In this document: positions 30,501 through 38,015 of the stretch, in pieces
Numbering within the stretch: position 1 is the stretch's first letter
How the letters are laid out: every line of letters begins with the position of its first letter
Source: Actinoallomurus sp040655075
GTDB taxonomy: Bacteria; Actinomycetota; Actinomycetes; Streptosporangiales; Streptosporangiaceae
Direction: 5' to 3'
Assembly: GCF_040655075.1 (NCBI RefSeq)
Contig: NZ_JBFAJC010000016.1
Location: 148,947 to 212,946 of the forward strand
Length of the DNA stretch: 64,000 nucleotides
Made by a program: the position numbers and the translations under genes
Notes under the pieces: model-generated
The model's input: the letters and a program-made list of their open reading frames with translations, nothing else
The model's database searches: none
Told to the model about the DNA's origin: nothing

Positions 30501-31309
30501 GCAACCGCCCGTCCCTCCCGGAGCGCCCGGCGATCGTCTGGTCCAATGTCGAAGGGAACGCCGCACGCCCACGCTCGGGTGGCTCCTGGGTCAACCAGGA
30601 AGAGGTACAGAGAGTCGTTGAGTCAGTCCAGTATCTGCTGAGGCAACTGCCGCCCGACGCCACTGTCGGCGTGGTGACCCCCTACAAGGCCCAGGCAGAG
30701 GCCGTGAAGCGGCAGTTGGGTCGAGATCGTGAACGAGTACGCGTCGGCACGGTCCACACCTTCCAAGGTGGCGAGCGCGACGTCATGATCTTTTCACTGG
30801 TCGCCGGCCAGGGCATGCCTGACAACTCGATCCGCTGGGTCGACCGGCAACTCAACATGTGGAACGTCGCCATCACGCGCGCCCGTTCCCATCTGATCGT
30901 CGTCGGCGACTCCGCCCGGTGGCACAGCCGCGGCGGCGTCGGTGCCGCGCTGCGGGCGGCCGCGAGTGCGGTGGACGGCGACGGGCTGGGCGAAGACGGC
31001 CAGAAGTCCGGTGAACTAATGAAACGCCTATTCAGATCGCTGTCCGCCGGAGTCTCGGGAGGCACGGTGGAGCTCGGCGGCACCGTCAACGGCCACCCCG
31101 TCGACGCGCTGGTACGCATGGATGGCCGCGCCACGGCCATACTTCTGGACCCTGGCCCGGACGAGGGCACCGACGAAGCCCGTCATCTTCGGTTGATGCT
31201 GCGCCGCCGTGAGCTGCTCGACGGCCAAGATGCGGCCGTACGAGTGCCTGCGTGGAAGCTCTACGGCAGTAACGGAACTGATGCCGCGCTAATACCTGGT
31301 CCTCGCTGA
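27578..31309 (+). CDS. Caspase-SF1 helicase fusion, nuclease-like C-terminus
   Basis: A 1243-aa effector. Residues 1-250 are a caspase-like protease with catalytic His 85 (ISGHGT) and Cys 137 (IDCCRSG). A linker region follows (250-540). From about 550 an SF1 helicase of the DNA2/UPF1 type begins: GPPGTGKS near 572, IIDEASQCAIP near 865, TFQGGERDVMIF near 1062, NVAITRARSHLIVVGD near 1099. The tail (about 1150-1243: HPVDALVRMDG, ILLDPG, RHLRLMLRRRELL, AVRVPAWKLY) has the strand order of a Vsr/DUF559-type nuclease but lacks obvious acidic catalytic pairs. Probably sensing nucleic acid via the helicase to trigger proteolysis. Confidence 0.85.
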   Translation: MTRLTRRRALLIGNENYDDGRFARLPSTQADIWQLKQVLEHRNIGAFLDVRSVADLSAEEMQVEIGTFLEGCDEDELALLYISGHGTRLVQSGGEFFFIAKDTDFERVAETGVSAGFVNEVLEQCVAPQKVVMIDCCRSGGFAVGLRTSDRQHAAKSGEKAPLTSRGVYVLSSSRAGEDSYAGAETLDGVQPSAFTAEVVEALRTGKVGKDGTGDVSVDALFEYVNRHMRAGQSKQIPVKSAYGVDDIIVMAGCPLGAAPRLVPLTRKPAGPTAPAGSQAPKATRSQPTWSDLLGYYRECVLSDQAEPSLMSVTDYGTSYVCLTGSERFLSGDLDNDHCATVPPEAAALIQAAEEQDAELWTGYPAVVLHRTRSGRQERTPRFAPMLMRRVEAVYEEGVVRLKPYGPVLPHPDLARQRLGAEGADELADTYQPTWHAGQHDRMAVDIRNLLTQEYELPNVQELEPDRLADRIDVDTPTDGARNAAVLFLTPRDPDVMTRGLLRDFADIAKKTEKIKVTALAALSPNPAERAEPSPERAPETVRLVTPLPCNEAQSAVLRAAMTRRLTVATGPPGTGKSQLVANLVATAVAAGQRVLVASTNNDAVDEVCRRCEGLTPGSIVRTGSSRHREIELAALNKLRAATVPERNVETARAHLDVVTEDLERERERLAYTARTERTLRQAGQAREEHAARLRLPVPDLAARLESVRHLDGLVRKAERAASARLLGEWRRGRLLRRYGIPPHPGATADACAALAGFADAEMTWQAERRQMAVGPDDHGLATSLATAESATRAASAALLDSAVRSAARNGKQLIDGLVRARDADGSDWPAVRAVLPAVRGWAVTSLSARRFPSDPALFDLVIIDEASQCAIPHVLPLLFRARRALIIGDLMQLAHITTIGSEREGLIRREAGLRSAWLEKYRLTFRRHSAFHAAERAAGGSLLLDEHFRCDPQIAAFANHQFYDGQLVVLTDVRNRPSLPERPAIVWSNVEGNAARPRSGGSWVNQEEVQRVVESVQYLLRQLPPDATVGVVTPYKAQAEAVKRQLGRDRERVRVGTVHTFQGGERDVMIFSLVAGQGMPDNSIRWVDRQLNMWNVAITRARSHLIVVGDSARWHSRGGVGAALRAAASAVDGDGLGEDGQKSGELMKRLFRSLSAGVSGGTVELGGTVNGHPVDALVRMDGRATAILLDPGPDEGTDEARHLRLMLRRRELLDGQDAAVRVPAWKLYGSNGTDAALIPGPR

Positions 31310-31342
31310 TCACTTTTGGCGATTCCCAGTCAGGGACGCAGA

Positions 31343-31427
31343 GGCGAGGTCGCCGAGAAAACTACGCCCGTCGGCCTCACGTGGAAGGTCGTTGCCCGAG
31401 CCGGATCACCGTGTAATGCTTTCAAGC
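31343..31427. repeat. About 85-bp upstream repeat, copy 1 (promoter-like)
   Basis: Begins with the small dyad GGCGAGGTCGCC and ends TGCTTTCAAGC. About 61 of the first 80 positions match 44298-44381. Both contain AGGTCGTTG(C/T)CCGAGC, a candidate -35 (TTGCCC 31392-31397), and after 16 bp a candidate -10 (TAATGC). It lies about 115 bp upstream of mrr. Confidence 0.55.
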
Positions 31428-31539
31428 GTTGGCGCCCGTGACTGGTCCTTCTGCTGTCGGCGAGTGGCCGAGCATGTGAAAGATCAGCAGGTAAGGTGTT
31501 GTTCGGTTCCGATTCAGCAGGCGATGACGAGGACGTGAC

Positions 31540-32454
31540 TTGGCTATCCCTGACTTCCAGACGCTGATGCGGCCCGTCCTGGAGTTGCACGCTGATAGCG
31601 ACGAGCACGAGTCAGCGAAGATCGTCGCCGCGATGGCTGATCACTTCACATTGAGCCTGGAAGAACAGTCTCTAATGCTGCCGTCGGGCAACCAAAGGGT
31701 CTTCCAGAACCGCATCGCCTGGGCGCTTACTCACCTGTCGCAGGCTGGCATGCTCGATAGGCCTCGACGGGGCACCACGCGGATCACGGAGCGAGGCCGG
31801 GAGCTACTCACGCGTGAAGCGGAGCGGATAAATACCAAGATTCTCAGCGAATTCGAGGAATACCGCGACTTTCGGTCACGGCGTCGGAAGCGAGCGGCTG
31901 TCACAGATCAGGCTGCACCAACGGCACCCGACGCACCGCCCTTGGAGGTCATCCCTGAACTTGTCGCCGAAGCTCATGCCGCGCTCGGCGACGAGCTGGT
32001 CGTACGACTCCGGCAACAGTCCCCCACGTTCTTCGAGCGCTGCGTTCTGCAACTGCTGACGCAGATGGGATACGGCGGCCCCGAAGGGGAAGTCCGACAT
32101 CTCGGCGGGCCGGGCGATGAGGGCATCGACGGAGTCATCCGTCAGGATGCCCTCGGCCTCGATGTCGTGTATGTACAGGCCAAGCTCTACGCGGCCGATC
32201 GTACGGTGCACCGCCCCGACGTGCAGGCATTCGCCGGCGCGCTCCAGGGTGCACAGGCGTCACGTGGGATCTTCATCGCTACCACCCGCTTCTCGAAAGG
32301 CGCCCGCGAGTTCGCCGAGAAGGTCCCCTCTCGGATCATCCTGATCGACGGCGAGCGTCTCGGGGAGCTCATGGTCGCGTACGACTGCGGTGTTCAGGCA
32401 GCCGAGACAGTGGTCATCAAGAAGATCGACGAAGACTTCTTCACCGGTGAGTGA
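31540..32454 (+). CDS. mrr: Mrr-type restriction endonuclease
   Basis: A 304-aa protein starting at TTG 31540 behind GACGAGGACG. N-terminal Mrr_N winged-helix (IPDFQTLMRPVLELHADSDEH, GNQRVFQNRIAWAL, RITERGRELL), then the Mrr catalytic domain from about residue 165: FFERCVLQLLTQMGYGG, GGPGDEGIDGVI, VYVQAKLY. The D...QxK pair is the PD-(D/E)XK active site. Mrr enzymes cut methylated foreign DNA. Length and domain order match typical Mrr. It must tolerate whatever the methylase at 12815-16897 deposits. Confidence 0.9.
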   Translation: MAIPDFQTLMRPVLELHADSDEHESAKIVAAMADHFTLSLEEQSLMLPSGNQRVFQNRIAWALTHLSQAGMLDRPRRGTTRITERGRELLTREAERINTKILSEFEEYRDFRSRRRKRAAVTDQAAPTAPDAPPLEVIPELVAEAHAALGDELVVRLRQQSPTFFERCVLQLLTQMGYGGPEGEVRHLGGPGDEGIDGVIRQDALGLDVVYVQAKLYAADRTVHRPDVQAFAGALQGAQASRGIFIATTRFSKGAREFAEKVPSRIILIDGERLGELMVAYDCGVQAAETVVIKKIDEDFFTGE

Positions 32455-32457
32455 GAA

Positions 32458-32477
32458 GCGAGACGATCTCGTCTCGC
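32458..32477. terminator. Bidirectional terminator-like hairpin
   Basis: GCGAGACG ATCT CGTCTCGC forms an 8-bp stem (extendable by one pair) just after the mrr stop and before the convergent HNH gene end, followed by CCCCTCT. Position between convergent stops fits a shared terminator. Confidence 0.55.
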
Positions 32478-32520
32478 CCCTCTAGGTCCTCGACTGGTGC
32501 TCAGGACGTGCGCTGTGTCG

Positions 32521-33456
32521 TCACGACGCCTTGAAGACGTTCGTCGTATGCCATCCGAGGAACTCGCGGTTCGGCCTGTCGGCGATGCGCTCAGGGACAG
32601 TGATCGTCCGGCCGGTGTGTGCGTAGAACTCGTCGCCATCGCCGAAATCCGTGCGTAGCCGTGGGCTGACCATGAGCTCGTAGTCCAGGTTGACCCCGAG
32701 GTAGCCGCGGTCGAACATCGTGTGGACATCTGAGCGCAGCAGGAGCCCGTTGTCGAGACGGTGCTCACCGCCTTTGGGAAGCGGCAGGATGTGCGCCGCC
32801 TGTAGAGCGGGCCGGATCCTGCTGCCGGTGATCGCACAGCGCTCGCGATACGCCTCGTGGACGGCGGCTTTGAACGTGCCCTGTCCAAGTCGGCGTGGTG
32901 CCAGCCTCGGATCGCCGTACACAGGCCCGGGCCGATGCCAGGGCTGCGTGAAATCCACCTCGACGCGGTGCCCGAGAAGTCGGAAGACGAGCCCTTCGAA
33001 GTACCTCGCGTCGGGATCCGTCGCGAGGTTGTAGGTCTTTCCTTGGACGATGTTGGATGCGAACCTCGGCGGCGGGCCGGCTTCTTCCCCGACCGGAAAG
33101 AAGCGCGTGTCTCGTACGAAGATGCATCCGATCACCGGATCCTCGCCTGCCGCGATCGGCTGATGGCGATACCGGCTGATCCGCTCGCGCATCTGCTCCA
33201 AACTCGGTAGACCGTTGTCCTGACCGAGGAGTTCCCATGCCTCCGACACGGGTAGCTGCGCGAATCCGCTGAAGAAGCCGCCGCCTACGACCCGGTTGTG
33301 CGGGTGATGCGTCTTGAAGAAGAAGGGCTCGCCAGGTGAGAGTGCTCGGAACGCAAGCGCGCTCGATGGACGCCAGAAGTTGACCTCGTTCAGCCCTGGA
33401 CGAGCGGCCAGGAAGCGGTACCACTCGCCATCCGTTACCCCCACATATGCCTTCAC
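32521..33456 (-). CDS. HNH endonuclease with N-terminal DNA-recognition-like domain
   Basis: About 311 aa from GTG 33456 (MKAYVGVTDGEWYRFLA); a longer ATG start at 33582 is possible but adds non-homologous residues. The N-terminus (NFWRPS, GEPFFFKTHHP, VVGGGFFSGF) resembles EVE/PUA-like modified-base readers of McrA-type enzymes. The C-terminus has the HNH core: CAITGSRIRPALQAAHILP, then DNGLLLRSDVHTMFDRGYL. By family it would be a modification-dependent nuclease; the reader assignment is inference. Confidence 0.8.
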   Translation of the reverse strand: MKAYVGVTDGEWYRFLAARPGLNEVNFWRPSSALAFRALSPGEPFFFKTHHPHNRVVGGGFFSGFAQLPVSEAWELLGQDNGLPSLEQMRERISRYRHQPIAAGEDPVIGCIFVRDTRFFPVGEEAGPPPRFASNIVQGKTYNLATDPDARYFEGLVFRLLGHRVEVDFTQPWHRPGPVYGDPRLAPRRLGQGTFKAAVHEAYRERCAITGSRIRPALQAAHILPLPKGGEHRLDNGLLLRSDVHTMFDRGYLGVNLDYELMVSPRLRTDFGDGDEFYAHTGRTITVPERIADRPNREFLGWHTTNVFKAS

Positions 33457-33637
33457 TGGACCATTATCCAGATTGTCGGATGATTCACCCAGTAACGGAC
33501 AGCCGTGTCGGATCACCAGATGACCGACTGCAGCCGACTGCACGCTCCACGCGACCGGTGGCGACGGGAACCGTCCCGCCACCAGGAACGAGTCCCTGAT
33601 CGCGGGACGGCGCAGAATACGTGGTCACACCGGTCTG

Positions 33638-34354
33638 CTACGAGCCTTTCAGCTCATCGGCGAGGTCGGGACGGCCGTATCTGGTCATGACGTGTGCGGT
33701 GTTCTCGATGAGGCGTTGCCGGTCGATGGCCTCCAGGCCGGAGACAAAGCGGTCCAGTACGTCGGCGACCCGCAGCAGGTCGTTCCCGCGGCCGTCGGTC
33801 GCGGTTGTGAGGGCGGCGAGGCGGTCGAAGGCGGGGCCCATGGCCGGGAGCTTCTCCAGGCGTTCCGGATGGTCGGCCAGCCACCAGACGCACGCCATGA
33901 CCGGGTCGACGAGGACGTGGTCTTTGAGGAGGCGCCAGCTGTCCAGCTTCGCGCGGTTCTCCTCGCTCTCCTTCGCGGTCCGGATCGTGTCCTCGTCAAC
34001 CGCGAGGGCGGCGGTCACGTAGGTGATGACGGCGGGACTGTTGGGGACCTGCTGCGAATACCCGAGTTGGGCGTTCAGCCGACGCTGCGCCGCGAGCAGG
34101 TCGAGGACCGACATCTGGGCGGTAATGCCGGACGCGAGGGAGCGAACGTGGTCCTTGGTGGCGTCCTCGGGATTGCGGTGGTGCATTCCGGTGGCACGGT
34201 TCTCCCAGGTCACGTCGATGACCGCGCTGAACGAAAGACCCGGAGTGTCGCTCGGCAGCCGCTCGAGGACCCGGCTCTGGTGTCTGCCGGCGCGCTCGAA
34301 CAGTCCGCGGAGGAATTGGAAGAAACCTGGTCCGGTCTCGTACGGAGTGGTCAT
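33638..34354 (-). CDS. Unknown protein, last gene of the STAND/cyclase operon
   Basis: 238 aa from ATG 34354, with AAGGAG upstream and an ATGA overlap with the STAND gene. An initial helical segment (FFQFLRGLFERAGRHQSRVLERL) precedes a mixed alpha/beta region (SFSAVIDVTWENRATGMH) that vaguely resembles SPFH/band-7 domains; then a long helical part. No TM segment or catalytic motif. Tight coupling suggests an effector, adaptor or immunity component of the system. Family not recognised. Confidence 0.6.
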   Translation of the reverse strand: MTTPYETGPGFFQFLRGLFERAGRHQSRVLERLPSDTPGLSFSAVIDVTWENRATGMHHRNPEDATKDHVRSLASGITAQMSVLDLLAAQRRLNAQLGYSQQVPNSPAVITYVTAALAVDEDTIRTAKESEENRAKLDSWRLLKDHVLVDPVMACVWWLADHPERLEKLPAMGPAFDRLAALTTATDGRGNDLLRVADVLDRFVSGLEAIDRQRLIENTAHVMTRYGRPDLADELKGS

Positions 34355-36315
34355 GCCGCGCCTTCTCCTTCCTGGGCGGAGAGCAGGGGGTCGACGGATG
34401 AGGCGGTGTCGATGAGCGTTCGGCGGAGGGCCGTGCGGTCCGGGGCGGGATCCACCCGGCCGTACCAGGCGTCCACCGCCTGGGTGAGTCTCGGCAGGTA
34501 GCGGGCGTCTTCTCGGGCGGCCTGGCCGAGGACGCGGACGACCACGCGGGCGCGTCCTTCGTCGTCGGCCTGCCTGGAGGTGAGGGCGTCGTCGAGCCAG
34601 GCGGCGATGAGCGTACGGGCGCGGGTGGCGGTGGCGGGATCGATGAGCGCGGCCCGCCACCCTTGGCTGAGCGACTCCGTGAGGCGGTACGTGCGACGCC
34701 GCGCCGCCTCGCCGATCATCGCAAGGCGGTCGTGGTCGTCCCGCCACTCCATGACGTCGAGGAAGGCGTCGCAGCCGACGATTCGGCCCTTGGCGCCCTG
34801 CACCCAGGACCCGAGGGCATCGAGAACTCTGAGCCGGATGCGTTCGTCGCCGGCCAGTTCGGTCACGGCCTGCCGTACGGCGTTCCGTACGGTCTCGGAG
34901 TCATCGGCGGACAGGTGACGCAGCCGGGTGAGCGCGTTCTCGGGGTAGATGGTGCCGTACTTCGCGCACGCCTCCGCGAAGGCGGTCAGCGTCGCCTTCT
35001 CGCCTCTTCGGTAGTAGGCGCTGTCGTACATCCACTGACGCGTCCGGCGGCCCAGAACAGGGTCGAGTGCGGCCATGCCGATCACCTCGACGGCGAGCGG
35101 TCGCGTCACGGCGTCGGCCGACCAGTGCACTGCCGCCCGCCGGACGAGATCGAGGTCGTTCCAGCGGATCGCCAGATTCGCCACCGTGCGCGCCAACCGT
35201 GCGAGGACGGAGGGGGCATCGAGGCCGCTGACCAGCCGCTCGGGCAGGTCGACCGCCCACGCCCGTACCTGCTCCCAGACCCGGGGATAGGTCTGTGCGA
35301 CATAGTCCAGGACCGACTCGGCGAAGGCCGGCTTGACGAACCGTACGATGCCGTCGTCACAGGTGGTCTCAGCTCCCTCGCGCAGGAAGCGGGTGCCCGC
35401 ACCAGCGAGGCCGTGGCCCTCCTCCGCGGGGAGACCCAGCACCTCCCCCAGCATGGTCACCGCCTCGTACGCCGCCGGTTCGGGGGCGTCCTCGAGCATG
35501 GCGACCGCGATGAGGCGTACGCGTTCCCGCAGGTCGAGCGCTGATGGAGCGAACGTGGCCTGGAGGTACTCCGCCCAGTTCCGGTACGCGGCGATGACGG
35601 CGGCGACGGCCGCGTCCGTGCACCCGTGGACCGACCTGGTGTGCTGGATCAGCTCGACGAGCCGGGCGACGTCCGAGGGGTGCGCGTCCTTGATGATCGG
35701 TTCGAGGTCCTGGCAGGCGCGCCACCAGGCGGCCTCGGCCGGGCGGAGGCGTGCGTCCAGGTGCCTCCGGAACACGCCCTCGGAGAGGGGCTTGTCCAGC
35801 CGGACTCCGATGTCGGCCACGAACGTCCCTGCGTGCTGGGTGACGTCCTGCGTCGTCCAGACCACCAGGTACGAGTCGTTGGCGCGGAGTCGCGTCGCGT
35901 GGTCCTCGATGGCGGCCGCTGCCGGAACGTCGGCGGCGTACAGGTATCCGCATCCGGGCTCGCACGGTGGCTCGGCCATGTCCTGGCCCGGCTCCGGGGC
36001 CAGCTCATGCAACGTGACGTTCCGTTCGTGGAGGAGTTGCACAGCGGTTGTACGGCGGCCGGTGCCCTCACCGCCGACCAACACGACCGCGTGATGGCCA
36101 CCGAGCACTTCGGCCGCCCGGTCGCGGCCTGGCGGTGGCTCGTATGTGCGCAGGAGCTTTGTGACGTGGGCCGGGTCGAGGAGGTGCTTGCGGATGAACT
36201 CCTGGAAGTGCTGGTGGACGGTCGAATTGACGTACTGGCTGAAGTGGCCGCCGACGTTGACGTTCGACGCTACGGCGCCGGAGTTGTCGGTGAACGCCGG
36301 GTCCGAGGACGTCAT
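34351..36315 (-). CDS. STAND-like P-loop NTPase with N-terminal amyloid-like motif
   Basis: A 654-aa protein. Residues 11-28 (NSGAVASNVNVGGHFSQY) match a motif at the C-terminus of the adjacent cyclase-like protein. A P-loop follows at 78-92 (VVLVGGEGTGRRTTA), where Arg replaces the usual Lys, a variant seen in actinomycete STAND-like proteins. The rest is helical, with repeats resembling superhelical sensors. This is the arrangement of NLR-like signalling proteins: short prion-like motif, NTPase, ligand-sensing repeats. ATG overlaps the cyclase stop (ATGA) and its stop overlaps the next ATG, so all three are co-translated. Confidence 0.75.
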   Translation of the reverse strand: MTSSDPAFTDNSGAVASNVNVGGHFSQYVNSTVHQHFQEFIRKHLLDPAHVTKLLRTYEPPPGRDRAAEVLGGHHAVVLVGGEGTGRRTTAVQLLHERNVTLHELAPEPGQDMAEPPCEPGCGYLYAADVPAAAAIEDHATRLRANDSYLVVWTTQDVTQHAGTFVADIGVRLDKPLSEGVFRRHLDARLRPAEAAWWRACQDLEPIIKDAHPSDVARLVELIQHTRSVHGCTDAAVAAVIAAYRNWAEYLQATFAPSALDLRERVRLIAVAMLEDAPEPAAYEAVTMLGEVLGLPAEEGHGLAGAGTRFLREGAETTCDDGIVRFVKPAFAESVLDYVAQTYPRVWEQVRAWAVDLPERLVSGLDAPSVLARLARTVANLAIRWNDLDLVRRAAVHWSADAVTRPLAVEVIGMAALDPVLGRRTRQWMYDSAYYRRGEKATLTAFAEACAKYGTIYPENALTRLRHLSADDSETVRNAVRQAVTELAGDERIRLRVLDALGSWVQGAKGRIVGCDAFLDVMEWRDDHDRLAMIGEAARRRTYRLTESLSQGWRAALIDPATATRARTLIAAWLDDALTSRQADDEGRARVVVRVLGQAAREDARYLPRLTQAVDAWYGRVDPAPDRTALRRTLIDTASSVDPLLSAQEGEGAA

Positions 36316-37112
36316 CGCCGGTCACCGCCGACGTTCTGGTGGAAGTTGCCGCCGGCGCTGACGTTGGAGGCGACGGCGCCGCTGTTGCCGGTGATGACGG
36401 TTCCACCGCCCGTCGACGGCATCGGCGGCGCCGGGTCGGGGCGGGCCGGGTCGCCCGCGTCGTCGTCCGGGTGGCCGGTCGACGGCTTCGGCACGTACAG
36501 CCAGGCCTGCTCGGCGAACACCTTGCCCTCCACTCGTGCCTCGACCGGCTTCAGTCTGGACGGGTGCAGCTTGCTGAAGTGCTCCTGGACGAAGTTCTCG
36601 AACACGTGCTGGGAGATGATGACCGCCACCAGCGTCACGTCCGGATCCGAGTACTTCAGCGCGTCCCGTACGGGGGTCGAGTCGAGCAACCGGTGCGCGT
36701 CGTTCATTGGCTTGCCCTTGCCGTCGGTGCGCAGGCCCTGGCCGCTGTCCGGGAGCAGGCCGGCGTGGATGCTGACCCGCAGGCGCATGCGCAGGTTCCG
36801 GTCGAGGGAGCGCAGGTGCGCGTCCTCATTCTCCAGGACCTCCTGGAGGACGTCGGGGAACGGCGAGACGAGGGACGGAAGCCACTTCGGGTCGGTGCCG
36901 ACCACGTGGCCGTCCCCGGTGTCCTGCGGGAAGCGGGCGTTCTGCCAGGCTTCGGCCAGCCCGGAGCGGTTGAACGCCTCTTCCAGGACGACCGGGATCC
37001 GGGCGCTGAGGTAGGGCTGCCGGCTGCTCGGGTTTCCGGTGAAGGACTTGGTGTCGACGCCGACGATGGCGCGGTATTCATGCGGGTGGGCGGCGAACGG
37101 ATCGGGGGTCAC
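36312..37112 (-). CDS. Class III nucleotide cyclase-like protein with C-terminal amyloid-like motif
   Basis: 266 aa from GTG 37112 behind AAGGAGGAG. The body has the fold order of class III cyclases: IVGVDTKSF (Asp 20 as first metal ligand), TGDGHVVG (Asp 67 as second), LRMRLRVSIHAG, MNDAHRLLDS, and VAVIISQHVFENFV. A Pro/Asp-rich linker leads to the C-terminal NSGAVASNVSAGGNFHQN (243-260), repeated at the start of the STAND protein. It may make a cyclic nucleotide, or use the fold as a sensor. Downstream of a Crp-type gene, which suggests a signalling circuit. Confidence 0.75.
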   Translation of the reverse strand: MTPDPFAAHPHEYRAIVGVDTKSFTGNPSSRQPYLSARIPVVLEEAFNRSGLAEAWQNARFPQDTGDGHVVGTDPKWLPSLVSPFPDVLQEVLENEDAHLRSLDRNLRMRLRVSIHAGLLPDSGQGLRTDGKGKPMNDAHRLLDSTPVRDALKYSDPDVTLVAVIISQHVFENFVQEHFSKLHPSRLKPVEARVEGKVFAEQAWLYVPKPSTGHPDDDAGDPARPDPAPPMPSTGGGTVITGNSGAVASNVSAGGNFHQNVGGDRR

Positions 37113-37219
37113 GACTCCTCCTTCGCGACGATGGGTCCCGCCTCGCGGGATGGGCCACAGTCTCTGGAGAGCCAGCGCTCAGTACCGTCCAGAAATCGAC
37201 AGAACGAGAGTAAGCCGCG

Positions 37220-37963
37220 TCACTCCGCTGTCATCGGCCAGGCGTCCGCGTGCTCGGCCAGGGCCTCGAGTCTGCGCAGGTCGCGGATGACGACGCGGCG
37301 GCGGGCCGTGCTGACGACGCCGCGGGCGCGCAGGCGCTGTAGTTCGGCCGCCACGGCGCTGCGCGACAGGCCGAGGCATCGGGCGAGGTCGTCCTGGGAG
37401 AGGCGCAGGTTCAGGGCGATCGGGCCGATCGTGGCGTTGCCGCTCTGCGCGGCCATGCGGAGAAGCTCCCGGGCCACCAGCCGGCCGGCTGGCAGTGTCG
37501 CCTTCTCAGCCCAGCGGTCCTCGCGCTCGCGTAACCGGCCGAAGGCGTGCCGGATGAGGACGTCGATGGAATCGTGGACGGCTATCAGCTCACGGAATCG
37601 TCCTGCCGCCAGGGCGGTCGTCTCGCAGTGGTCGAGCGCGGTCACGGTCGCCGACCGCTGCCCACCGCCGAGCGCGGAAATGTCCCCGATGACCTCTCCC
37701 GGACCTCGGACGGCGAGGAGAAGCTGGGATCCGTCGCTCTCGTCCCTGGTCACCTTGACCAGGCCCGCCACCAGCACGAGCACGAAGCCACCGGGCTCGC
37801 CCTGTCGCATGAGGGTGTCACCAGGCCTGTAGCGGCGTATGTGACCGTCGTCGATCAGAGCACACCAGGCTTCGTACGGAAGCAGACCACCCAGTCCGCT
37901 CAGCCGTCGCCCGTTTGCCACTGGACCCGGGTCCTCCCGAGAAACGACAACGCGTATCGACAT
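37220..37963 (-). CDS. Crp/Fnr family transcriptional regulator
   Basis: 247 aa from ATG 37963, behind AGAGGCAGG. The cyclic-nucleotide-binding domain (about 25-145) has RYRPGDTLMRQGEPGGFV and the phosphate-binding cassette IGDISALGGGQRSATV, with the Arg-Ser pair retained. The HTH (about 190-225) reads LNLRLSQDDLARCLGLSRSAVAAEL. It ends 107 bp before the cyclase-like gene on the same strand. Likely it senses the cyclase product and controls this operon; direct evidence is lacking. Confidence 0.85.
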   Translation of the reverse strand: MSIRVVVSREDPGPVANGRRLSGLGGLLPYEAWCALIDDGHIRRYRPGDTLMRQGEPGGFVLVLVAGLVKVTRDESDGSQLLLAVRGPGEVIGDISALGGGQRSATVTALDHCETTALAAGRFRELIAVHDSIDVLIRHAFGRLREREDRWAEKATLPAGRLVARELLRMAAQSGNATIGPIALNLRLSQDDLARCLGLSRSAVAAELQRLRARGVVSTARRRVVIRDLRRLEALAEHADAWPMTAE

Positions 37964-38015
37964 CCTGCCTCTACTCCACGCGTTGTGGAAGGTCTCACTG
38001 AACGAGCCAGCAAGA

